Positions 24,240-35,600 of a stretch of DNA of 64,000 nucleotides are shown here, in pieces (position 1 is the first letter of the stretch; every line of letters starts with the position of its first letter). The DNA is taken from NCBI GenBank assembly GCA_916610825.1, contig OU744449.1, positions 3,360,001 through 3,424,000 on the forward strand. The letters are read 5' to 3'. A program made the position numbers and the translations under genes. The stretch is from Haliclystus octoradiatus. Lineage: Eukaryota > Cnidaria > Staurozoa > Stauromedusae > Haliclystidae. The notes beneath the pieces are model-generated. The model was not told the origin of the DNA, searched no databases, and saw only the letters and a program-made list of their open reading frames with translations.

Positions 24240-27200
24240 CATTGAGGCGAGGCTTTCATCAAGAACGGACGTGTTTCGGCGCGCGGTTTCTGTTTGAAGT
24301 TTTATTGGCCTTTACGCGCACTTTTATTAGTTGCTGCGGTAGCCAGAAAATTACCATCATTCCACCTCCCCAATTAAAACTTAAGCCAAGGTTTTGTCGA
24401 CGAGGTTTCCGTTCTCAGAAAGCACTTGCTGCAAGAAGAAAGCGTAACTCCGAACATCGTAATAGAAACAGAAATCGTCACAAACCGAAAGCTTCAAGTT
24501 TTATTGGATCAGAACTGCGATCTCGCAATCGAGTTCCAAATGGAGATAGCACATTATCTCCTTCAGCGAAAAGACCCTCTACGCCTAATCGTATTGCTAC
24601 GTTCAACTCCAGAACCCTGAAGTGTCCGTGGCGACAAAAAGAGTTAGCTACACTCACACGTAAGTTAAACTTTTTGTTTGTTGCTGTTCAGGAACATCGT
24701 ATTATCCACGATGAACCTATTCGTTATGTTGATTTAGATAATAAATGTACATTTATTACATCGTCTGCTGAATGTTATGGTGTTGGTGGTGTAGGTTTTA
24801 TGTGTAATCCGTGTGTTGATGTTCGTTATGTTCGTGTAAAGTCTCATTCATCCCGTATTTTAGAATTGTCTGTTAAATTATTTGATCGTATCGTACATGT
24901 TTTCTCTGTTTACTCTCCCACTGCTGTCAGACAGATCGAGGCCTCCCTTTTCTATGCTCAGTTATCTTCAATCTTAGTTAAAATACCATCCCGTGATGCT
25001 ATTATGTTGTGTGGTGATTTTAATGCGTGTTACCCCTTGTCATTAAACCCTGTAGGACGTAATTTAAATGATAATTCCCCTTATTTAATTGATCTTATTA
25101 ATATCTATGACCTTACTCCGTTAAATTGTTTGTATCGTAAACCTCTGTCAAGACGTGCTACTTTCTCTGGTCCGAAAGGCCGGAAAGAACGTCTTGATTA
25201 TATTCTCACTAATTGTCCACGTTTATTTTACGATTGTGATACTATAGCACCATTTGCTATTCCATCTGATCATCGCCTTGTTTTCTCTTGCATGAAACAA
25301 CGCATCCGGTACTGCAAAGGAAAGGCGGGGTCATCCCTTTGTTGGGAAAGTCTGGCAGAGTTTTCACAAGCGTTTAACGACTGTCTTGAGAATTCTCTTG
25401 TTGGACAACCCACAAGAGGTGATTTCTCCATTCTTTCCTCAGCCATCATCAAAGCAGCCGAGACCGTTTTGCCGCGGAAGAAAAGACAATGGTCACGCGT
25501 CTCTTGGGACAGTGACGCAATGATCACACAGGTGAGATATGAATTGAAACTTGCTAAAAAACAATTACGTGATTGTTCTCCTACTATACACAATATCAGT
25601 CTTTTACAATCTATTGTTGATCAAAAAACAATAGATCTCGCTGCCGCTCATAACGCCCTAATCGAGCGTGAATTAAACGCTATAATTTTAGCGGTAAAAA
25701 CGGCTAGTAATAGTAATAAGCATTGTATAGCATGGAAAGAGATAAGGCGTCTTAACAACCCATCCCACAAGCCCTTATTAGTTGAAGCGTATGATTCTGT
25801 CGAGGCAAACAGTATGATTCGTAATTATTTTTATGATTTATATAATCCCCCATCCTGTCTACTATCGTTAAATAAATTAGCTCCACCGCCTAACTTCTCC
25901 CCTCCTGATATGTCCAATTATAATACTTCTCCTGTTACTAATGACGAATTATGCTCTATTCTATTTTCTATGAAATCCCTTGCGTCTCCTGGACCAGATG
26001 GAATCCCCACCCTGGCACTTCGAGAACCTCTTGTACAAAATGAGCTACTTACCATCATAAATGCCGTTTTGTCAGGGGAGCAACAAGTACCGGGTCAATG
26101 GCGAAGATCTGCTGTCATCACCGTCAACAAGAACACGTCTAGAAACCTAGACCAACAGAGGGGTATCACTTTAAGTTGTACTGCAGGAAAAGCTAATAAT
26201 AAGATTCTACATAAAAGGCTGGCGTCAGTAATTGACCCATATTTAAGATACAATCAAAATGGTGGCAGGAATAGCCGGTCAACCTTAGGCCAAATTCTAT
26301 CAGCAAGGATATTGTTAGAAGGCTGTAGGACTCATCAAAAAGACATTGTTGCAATTTTTATTGACTTCAAAAAGGCCTTTGACTCTGTGTTAAGATGCAA
26401 AATCCCAGAAATATTAGATTTCTATAATGTACCTATTGTTCTTATCGATGCTATTATGTCCTTTTATTCTTCTACTTCGGCTTTTGTTAGAACTCACTAT
26501 GGTGATACTGATGATTTCCCGACAGCTTGTGGCGTACTACAGGGTGACACATTGTCCCCTTTTTTATTTACACTATTTATCGATTATGTTTTTCGTATTT
26601 CATGTCCTGACTCTTCCGGTTTTATCCTTGATCGTCGTAGGTCTTCACGTCATCCAGAGCGCAGCGTATCGGACCTCTCATTCGTTGACGATATTGCTAT
26701 CTTAACAAATAGCATATCTGAAGCACAACAGCTTCTTGATGAAGTTGAACGGGTTGGTAAAACGGTAGGCTTGACAATTAACACGACTAAGACGAAATTT
26801 ATTGCTTTAGGCATAAAACAGGCACACCTTGCTACATCTAATGGTGACATAGAACGTGTAGATTCGTTCAAGTACCTAGGTTCTGTACTTCCATCTTCTT
26901 CAGATGATTTAACACAACGTAGAGGCCAGGCTTGGGCAGCCATTAGAGGTCTGAATAAATTCTGGGCGTCCGATGTCAACACTGACGTTAAGTTAAGACT
27001 GTTCAGACACACGATAGAACCTGTTCTATTATATGCTTCTGAAACGTGGGTTCTATCAACCTCACTATTGACCCGACTTGACTCAGCTTATGACGCCATG
27101 CTTCGGCATGCTTTAGGAGTACATTGGCCCAACTTACTGTCTACTGCTAAACTTAGGAAACTTTCCCCTTCTGCCTCTGCTATTGCTCACCAACGTCAGA

Positions 27201-27460
27201 TGTCTTTTTTAGGTCACATCGAAAGATCAAAGACGTATGCCCCTCAACCGCTGCATGACATCCTTCATTGGCAACCGAAGGAGATGCTTCGACGGGGCTA
27301 TGGTAGAGTAGTATCTTTTCATAATGTTTTGTATCGTGAATTGTGTTATTTAAAAGTTTCTTTGTCAGCTATGTCTGACCGTGTTTTGTGGCGTTCTTTA
27401 TGTAGCAAATATGTAAGGCGTAAGAGGGACGGCACATTCCTATAATGTGACTGTCTATAC
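24240..27460 (+). mobile_element. APE-type LINE (RTE-like), near full length
   Basis: The element starts just after a TTA repeat (24203-24239) and ends about 15 bases past its stop, at another TTA repeat (27466-27550). One uninterrupted frame fills it. Clade is uncertain: the single frame with N-terminal APE nuclease followed by RT, plus the C-terminal LLYASETW and LGHI motifs, resembles RTE or related clades. A 5'-truncated copy of its last 170 bases lies at 31128-31297 in the opposite orientation, which confirms where the 3' end is. Confidence 0.85.
24243..27445 (+). CDS. LINE endonuclease / reverse transcriptase, intact frame
   Basis: About 1,065 codons without a stop. After a basic, Arg/Lys-rich N-terminal region, the APE endonuclease starts near 24590 (RIATFNSRTL). 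Its signature residues are present: QEHR, CGDFNA and SDHRLVF. The RT follows: SPGPDGIP, RGITLSCTAGKA, IDFKKAFDSV, GVLQGDTLSPFLF and the catalytic SFVDDIAIL (FVDD where FADD is usual). The C-terminal part has FKYLGSVLP, LLYASETW and a final stretch KYVRRKRDGTFL. The open frame extends upstream through the TTA repeat to an ATG at 24197, but that Met lies in flanking sequence. The true start is unknown. All visible catalytic motifs are kept, so this may be a recently active copy. Confidence 0.85.
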
Positions 27461-27466
27461 TACTAC

Positions 27467-27552
<86 letters not shown>
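27460..27552. repeat. TTA microsatellite at the 3' end of the APE-type LINE
   Basis: It opens with CTACTACTATT and becomes a pure ATT array of about 28 units. The inverse copy at 31128-31297 also ends in CTA repeats, so part of this array is likely the LINE's own tail. Confidence 0.93.
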
Positions 27553-27556
<4 letters not shown>

Positions 27557-27922
27557 TATAACTTTACTAGCATTACCCCTGGTCCCTGCAAAGCAATTCT
27601 CACTGAGTTTGTAATCTGTTCATGGGTACCTTATAAACTGTTCCTAAAATTAAAACAGGACATTTTAACATTTATGAGATATTTCTACAGGGGTGCAAAA
27701 GTTGGATATGACTTGAAATAAATCAGATCTATCCACAAATTATGTCAAACCGAGATCTCAATGCTGAATATAACAGCTGATTACTGCAGTTGTTAGAACT
27801 GTAAACTCATACTTCTGTCTCAAAACGTTCAAACAGAGTTGTCTAACAACTGATAATAATCAATGCATAACAAAATGTAAATTTGAGTAGCGATGAAAAA
27901 ACAATCAAAGTCAAAAAGCAAT

Positions 27923-28245
27923 TAGCCTGCGTACAAGCCCCTGGGTTTTTTCTGAAACCATAGGGTCTGTGAACTAATGTGTGATTTTCAGCCCAACAAG
28001 TTCTCATGAATTTGAGATATAATTTATGCATTACGTTGAGATCATTGTCGCGGCTGATAACTATGACGTGTTTGACAGAGAGTTGTGATTTTATGACAAT
28101 TGATGTTTTGTGACAGTGTGTGAATTGGAGTGATGAATAATTTACTAAATTTATATAGGTGCTATTTTCAATGGGCTGAGAATCACACATTAGTTCACAG
28201 ACCCTATGGTTTTAGAAATAAACCTCGGGGCTGGTACACAGGCTA
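27923..28245. mobile_element. MULE-like foldback MITE with 9-bp target duplication
   Basis: Terminal inverted repeats of about 70 bp (TAGCCTG end; ACCATAGGGTCTGTGAACTA core) and a duplication AAAAGCAAT at 27914-27922 and 28246-28254. A 9-bp duplication with long inverted repeats is typical of Mutator-like elements. A scrap of its end is at 43228-43275. Confidence 0.82.
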
Positions 28246-28653
28246 AAAAGCAATATAATTGTAGAAGCAAGTTACCGAATTTCTTGAATTGGATAAAAAT
28301 GCTCTTGAGAATGATGACATTCAATCCTGTTAAATATAAGAATGAATTAATAATCAAAGGCCATATAATGTATCTTAGAATGATAGTCAGATTTAGTCAA
28401 ATAAAGGACATACGGTATATTATGCAATCGAACTGGTTTGGGTGAAAATTCATTATTGTTTTAGTCCATGTAAATAATTATTATAAATATAATCAGCTTT
28501 CAATTTTTAAATCATTATATAGCATATGAAAAAAAATATGAGACAAATCATTTTCCGTAAAGCCGAATATCTTTTGTTTAATTCGGATCTTCAGACAGAG
28601 TCACAGTGACGTTAAATAATTTGAAATTGTACAATCTAAAGATCTAAAATTAA

Positions 28654-28860
28654 ACGTCCAAACTCCAAGTAACGAGAAAGACCTTTGCCTCATCTTTGCG
28701 GTGTATGTAGCTTGCAAGCGTGCTGCGTTCTTTTTCAGGAAATATGTCATAATTTTTCACCTTTTTAATTACGACCTCTGCTAATGTTTTTTGAATGTCT
28801 CGCCGTATGAAGATGCTCTTGCTTGGCTGAATTTGGCAATCCTTGTTTCCGATTCTATAT
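28654..28860 (-). other. Coding-like stretch of unknown identity
   Basis: One minus-strand frame stays open for about 65 codons, reading SIFIRRDIQKTLAEVVIKKV, then NYDIFPEKERSTLASYIHRK, and ends at a TAA. The residue mix looks protein-like (amphipathic, charged), but I do not recognise a family and no splice acceptor is obvious. It may be an exon of another gene, a transposon remnant or chance. Confidence 0.25.
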
Positions 28861-29168
28861 TAGACTCTTTTTTTCCCAACATTGACAACTTTGATGTATA
28901 AGTGTGTATCTGAGTTTACACTCAATATAATTCATTTTTAAAATAATATTCAAGTGTATGAATATTTAACAGCAAAAGTCAGGAAAAAGGCAACAGGGAA
29001 GTTAACTGTTCTCAGCATTTTGGTTATTGTCTATTTCATATTGATAAACAACACTTTATCTAGCCACTAGCGCATATTTTTCTTCATAATGTCTGAGGAT
29101 AGCGGCAGGAACAACATTTCAGGTTATTAAAATAATCAAAGTGATACAAAACGTTGAAAGTAACATTT

Positions 29169-29410
29169 GGCCGGTAGCTCAATGGTAGAGTGCACGCAGT
29201 CCCTTCAGGAGACCAGTGTCTAACAAAAGGTTTGGCCTTCCAGAATCTTAAACAATATTGTACATTTTCTTCTGAATTGTTTGTTGAGGTTTGGCCTATA
29301 AATCAGAAAATTACCAATTTTCGTCTGAATTTGCTCTAGCCCTCCGGGATCTAGGATCCCAGGATCCCCACTTTTGTCAGACCCTGCAGGAGACCGCCGG
29401 TTCACGAGAT
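29169..29410 (+). other. tRNA-like (SINE head) sequence split by a hAT MITE
   Basis: GGCCGGTAGCTCAATGGTAG matches a tRNA A box and CGCCGGTTCACGAGAT resembles a B box. A 173-bp hAT-like MITE sits between them with its 8-bp duplication CAGGAGAC. Without the insertion the piece is about 61 bp, short for a tRNA, so it is more likely a tRNA-derived relic. Confidence 0.5.
29214..29386. mobile_element. hAT-like MITE inside the tRNA-like sequence
   Basis: Ends CAGTGTCTAACAAAAG and CTTTTGTCAGACCCTG, duplication CAGGAGAC at 29206-29213 and 29387-29394. Confidence 0.88.
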
Positions 29411-29658
29411 GAATTTTATCTGTAGGCTATGTAACTTTGATGTAATAAAAAGCTGATTTTAAGTAAATGTGTGTAAATGTGCCTGCTGTTCAGTCCTTTG
29501 TTGCCACGCAACCAAGCTTATAGCTCATGTGGTTGTGTTTACTGGTATATATGAGAATCACACACACACCCGCACACACTGGATATTCAAGATAAATAAG
29601 ATATATCGGATGAGGATGAAGACCAATATTCATTGAAGTATATCATTGTCATTCTTAC

Positions 29659-32600
29659 ATCATTGTTTCGGCTGTTTTGCCATCATTGTATGTTGCATTT
29701 ATAAACGATTGAATCTAAAAAGTAAAAACATATCAAGTCATTGAGGCAATCGTGCATTGCTAGGTTACCTAATTGGTTTCAGTTCAGATTAAGTTGATCT
29801 GCAGTCCATTTTAGTTTGAGAAATAACAGATGCTTGAACAAAAATTGATGTTTCAATCATAATGTTCTTAAATATATTATTGAAACTAGATGAACATTTG
29901 TTTTAAATTTCTGGGGTTTGTTTATTAATATGGAATTAGCATAATCCAATACACATTTTTGTTGAAGTTTGACCAATATATCATCAATTGTCAGGCCCTG
30001 CCAATACATCAATATGTAAGACTTTATCTGAAATTGAATCAGAGAATTTACTGGACAGAAAGGATACAAAAAACATAACCTGCGAATAGCTGCCAGTCCA
30101 AATTGACTGCTAGAAACAGGTAATTTTATATACAATGTCAATAAAGATATATTTCTGTAGTAGCCAATACAACTATAGTCAGTGTTAAACATTGGTGGAC
30201 ACTATAACATCTTTAAATGCAATTATAAATAATAATTCATTCTATTCTAGGCTAACTTAGCCCGATAAACACCAAGCATTAAAAAGTATGAAAAATATAC
30301 TAATGGATATGAAATACTTTTGATGTGCAAAGACAATCACTGCAAAAAACAGTTTGGGAGTTCCTGAACGTTAAATGGCCTCAATGTTCATGGACTGTCA
30401 TTAACGGTTCATGAATAGTTCACTGTTCATGAACTCCTGAACTAGATTTTGCGGGAGAGGGTTAGCTACTGGTTCAATCCAAACATGTTTTTCAGCGGAC
30501 ATTAAATGAATTTGATGAAAAGCATGTAGAAAATAAATTAAAGGAAAATAAATAGGCTAATTATATGACCATTTGACTTCGTTTTACCTCAATATCTCCT
30601 CGTATTGGCACATGATGTTGTTTTGGTGATGAAACATTTCCAACTTCATATGTTTGAAATGTTATACTACCAGTGAAGTCTGATAATGAAACGCGAAAGA
30701 AGTTGCTGTTCTGTATTCGATATGTTACCTAAGAAGTAATAAAACAATTTCTGTGTTTTGTTACACTTTTGAGTGTCTCATTAAGTAAATTGAGTGCATA
30801 TCCTCCATAAAGATCGAGCGGCTGTGTAATTGTTATGTTTGATTTATAAAAATTATCAATATTTAGATAGGTTTATTTTCCCAAAAGATATTTTTCTTTA
30901 TAATATTCTGCCTGATTTGTTTGGACGTTTGAAACTTTTCTTTGTTTATCAGAGCCTTTGGCATACTAATCAAAGCTTAAATGGAATGCTCTATGCTTTT
31001 GAACGCAGGCTATCAATTTTAAATTGCCATCGTCATTCTTTGTGCAAAGTTATCAAAAGGCTCAATCGACCAATCAGGATTGGGAAGCTGCTTTGATTAT
31101 TTCCGAAATTTTTATAACAAGAATTGTTAGAGTTGTAGTAGTAGTAGGCTAGTATAGATAGTCACATTTAAAGGAGTGTGCCGTCCCTCTTACGCCTTAC
31201 GTATTTGCTACACAAAAACGCCACAAATCACGGTCAGACATAGCTGACAAAGCAACTAGTAAATAACACAATTGACGATACAACATAGATTATTATGAAA
31301 AGAGTTGAGTTGTAGCCTAATATGCAGTTCAACTCATTCGAGATGTCAAGTTTTGAAGTTCAAATTGTGAGATCGATTGAGTTTTCAAACTTAGTTTTGT
31401 GTTCAAGGCTATTTTCGAGTCATAACCATAAACCAATCAGATACAGATTGATTGAATTATTTTCATAATAACACAATATCATAATTATTTTATGTATACT
31501 TACGTCGTAAACGATCCAAGGGGATTTTGGATTTTCAAAAGATGAATTCCGTGGATCAACAGAAAGGAGAGAAAAGTCTACGTTTCTTGGTAATAAGAAC
31601 ACAAGACAAAGCGCACCAACAATCAATATGGTAATTAAAACAACAGAGAACTTTAGAGTCCTGAAAGAGAAATTCAATTGACTTTGTTCACGAATGCATA
31701 ATCTATACTGTTGTGTTTGATTATAACAAGGTAAAGAACTAAGACAACGACTACACTCTTTGAGTAGCAAATAAGTATTGAGTATATTTAATATTAGCAT
31801 ACAGGATATGTGCATAAGCAATGTTGCCTAGCAACTGATTATAATACGTATTGTTAGAATACAACATACACCCGCTCTGATTAACGTTATATTTATGAAT
31901 AAATGTATTGTATTTTATTGTATTGTGATTGAATAATAAGATTATAAGATTACTAAAGATACTTGAAATTAACGTTAATCACTAAATATACTATTTATGA
32001 TATACAATAAAGTCCTTTAAATGAGATGGTATGTTGTTTCTAGAAGCTCGAGTTGGTCTTTTTTGTTTTGCTTCATTGGCTTCAGGCTGTACAGTAGGGT
32101 AAATAATATGTTCCTCTGGTGGTGAATAGTAAGGTCGAATGTCTCGTGCATGCCGACGAATAATTCCAAAGTTTTTTGTTCTAATGTCATAACAATGATT
32201 ACCAACATATTGTTGAACGATGACTGGTTTTTTTGACCAAGGAGACATTCCCTTTCGTGGATTGAATATTCTGGTAAGTACTTGTTGTCCTTTTGTGTAT
32301 GATTTCTTATTTGAATTTGACGATGTCAGAGTAGTATAGTTGTTTGTAGAATCATCGATAATGCTTGTATTATGCTTTTGAGTAGATGTAGTTGATGATG
32401 GAAGTGTTGAGCTTCTGTTAACAATGACTTCATGTAGTGCACGAAAATTACGATTAAACTGTCGTTGGCCAGGTGATTTTCCGTCATTGCCGTTAGGCAT
32501 AGCTAAATAACTGATCAAAAGTGAGCGGATTCCTCTTTCCAAGGTTTCTTGGCTCGTGTAAATGCTTGAATGCCGTTCTTTAAATATCTATTGAATCTCT

Positions 32601-35600
32601 CAACTAACCCGTTGCTCTCTGGATGGTACGGTATTGTATGAATATGACATATGTCATGCGATTGCAGATAATGTTCAAAAACATCTGAAATAAACTGCGG
32701 TCCGTTATCGCTTACCAAGTCTTGTGGTAGACCAAAGATTGAAAATGTCTCATCCAACCAATTTATAACTGTGTTGCTATTAATGTTTGTTGTTGGTAGT
32801 AGACTTACATATTTAGTGGTGTAGTCAATTAGAGCTATGATGTATTGCTCAGATTTCGGTGCTACGAAGAATGGACCAGTAATGTCAATTGCTAGTTTTG
32901 TCCAAGGCGTGACTGGTGGAGGTACCTTTTTGTCGGCTGTAATGTTTCGTTTTGGGAGGCTTTTTGATGTTCCTTGACATCCATCACAGTGCTTGACGTA
33001 TGTTTCTGCGTCTTTGTCCATGCCAGGCCACCAGTATGTTGATCGTGATTTCTGTTTCAAACGGACGATGCCAGGATGACCAGTGTGTGCTAGACTAAGA
33101 ATGTGTCTTTGGAGTGATGATGGTATTACTACTTTATTATCACGTAGGATGATGTTTGTGCCGTGTTGAGTGCGTACATCTAACTCGTCTCGTATACGAT
33201 GTAGACTTGATGAGAATGGATTATCTTTTATCTGGCGTAGTGAAGGCCATTGTGTAGTAATGTAGTTTGAGATAACTTGATAGCTGTCATCGTTTTTGGC
33301 GCTGGCTGCAATGTCTTCGAGACTGATACCTTCTGTGATGTACATAATGTCGATTGATGTAGCTGAATATGACGTAGTTGCTATGGTAGCGTCCGATATT
33401 TTTGTTGTTGGTAGTCTTGAAAAACCATCTGCAGGATTTTCCTTGCCAGGCTTGTATTGAAACGTATAGTTAAAACACTGTAGACGCTCAGACCATCGAA
33501 TGAATTTTGATGATTTTCGTTTGTTTGATGGCATCAGTAATGTCTTGAGTGGCTGATGATCAGATTGCAATGTAAATTTACGCCCAAGTAAATATTTTTC
33601 AAAATGTTCACATGCCCATAATACTCCTAGTACTTCCCTCTCATTAGTAGCATAATTTCGTTCACTAGTGCTAAGAGCATGAGAAGCAAATGCAATTGGT
33701 ACTTCTTTTGAATTTTGAATTTGTGTGAGAACTGCACCAAGACCAATGTCGGATGCATCTGTAGTGAGTATTGTAGCTGCATACGGGTCGAATAAACGAA
33801 GACTAACCATTGAAGATAGAGCTTTTCTAATATCATTAGTAGCAGTTTGTTGATCATCTGTCCATACCCATTTGACATCTTTGCGTAGTAATTTGTAAAG
33901 AGATTCTAGTCTAGTAGCAGCGTTTGGTATATATTCTCTAAAGTAGTTCACTACACCCAAAAATGATTGTAATTGTTTTTTATTTTCAGGATCAGGCATG
34001 TTTGAAATTGCAGTATAGCGTTCTGGATCTGGTTGAATGCTGTTGTTGGAGATCCGACGTCCAAGAAATGAAATAGATTGCTGATTAAAGATGCACTTCT
34101 TTGGATTGAGTCTGAAATCGTTATCGTTAAGTGCTTTTAATACTTTATGTAAAATGTTATCATGCTCTTGAATATTCTTTGCATAGATTAGAATGTCGTC
34201 AATATAAGATACACAACCTGGAATATTTGCCAAAGCTCTTTCAACACATGCTTGGAATGCTGATGCTGCATCTTTTAACCCCATAGGCAAACGTTTGTAT
34301 TGATATAAGCCAAGTGGTGTGATAGATGCAGTGAGTGGACGACTTTCTTCGGCTAACTCGATGTGATAATATGCTTTAGATAAGTCTAGCTTTGTGAAGT
34401 GAGTAGAATCTTTTAATTTATGACATAAATCGCTCATGTTAGGTAAAGGATGGCGTGTTGGGATGATTTGTTCATTTAGACTTGTTAAATCTGCAGTTAT
34501 TCTTACAGATCCGTCAGGCTTCCAGACAGGAACTATACAATGTGCCCATTCTGATTTGTCGATTTTCTCCCATATCCCTGTTTTTACCATGTTGTTGATT
34601 TCTTGTTTTACTAATTCTTCTTTAGCCAGTGGAATTGTTCTTAATTTGTTTGCATTTGGTTTGTAATTGTCTCTTAGAAGAATAGTATGTCTGTACTCAG
34701 GAAATTTACCAATTTCAGTCTTTTGTAAAATTTGAGAATGGCTTTAGAAATTTTTCTGAGTCTTTGATTGAGTTTATAGTGCCGGTCTTTCCGTCTAGAC
34801 AAAGACCTAATGCTCGAATGGCATTTTGAATTGTCAAATGTAAATGTGTAAATTATGTAAATGTCAATGTTGTTTTTATGTCCTGCAATAGTAATTGGAC
34901 AATTTATTATTCCTTTTATACCAATGATCGATGTACCATCAGATTGGCTTTTGGTTTTTGCAATGGTATCTGATCTTGTAGGAATTTGCAGTAGATATCA
35001 TGGCTGATTATTGTAGCACATGCACCAGTGTCGATCATAGCTGTGATTTGCGTTGATTTATTGCCATGGTGAATTTCCATTGTAGTATTCCATGAATAAA
35101 TGTTGTTTACCGTCTGAGAGACATCATCAATGGCTGATTCTTGCTGTGTAGTAGATGACTCCTTTGTAGTTTCGGTGAATTTGATGATACTTACCTTTTT
35201 ATCATTCTTGTTTGATTTTTTGCAGACTTTGGCAAAATGTCCTGTTGATCCACAGCTATTGCATATTGCCTCTTTGGCTGGGCAATCATTTCGGCCGTTT
35301 TCGTGACGTTTGTAGCCACAAAACCAACAATTGTCTGTTGTAGTCAATTGTTTCTGTGATTGATTGTTCTTTGTTTTGGATGCGAATACCTTCTTTGTTT
35401 GCTTTACCGCTTGTATATTGCTTGCGTGATTTGTATTTGTGGCTTGCAGTTTTACTTGTTCTTTACGTGCCGCTTCTTCAGATTGCGATATATTTAAAAA
35501 GGATTCCAATTCAATTTTGGTTTCCCGTAGAAGTCTTGTTTGTGTAGATTTTGAATGAACTCCTGCTGCTAATAATATCGCTAACACATAGTCCTCTTTT

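Larger units (their letters stand above)
27553..29658. other. Region downstream of the last identified TMEM106 family exon
   Basis: Holds a MULE-like MITE (27923-28245), an unassigned coding-like stretch (28654-28860 minus) and a tRNA-like sequence split by a hAT MITE (29169-29410). The missing TMEM106 C-terminal exon is expected here or further left but was not recognised. Confidence 0.5.

Noticed and set aside
24426-24620. 64-codon frame within the APE LINE
   Set aside because: It is a shadow of the long LINE frame.
31420-31821. A 133-codon minus-strand frame
   Set aside because: Its start is LTR sequence shared with 36135-36292, and only its middle is a real TMEM106 exon. It is not a separate gene.
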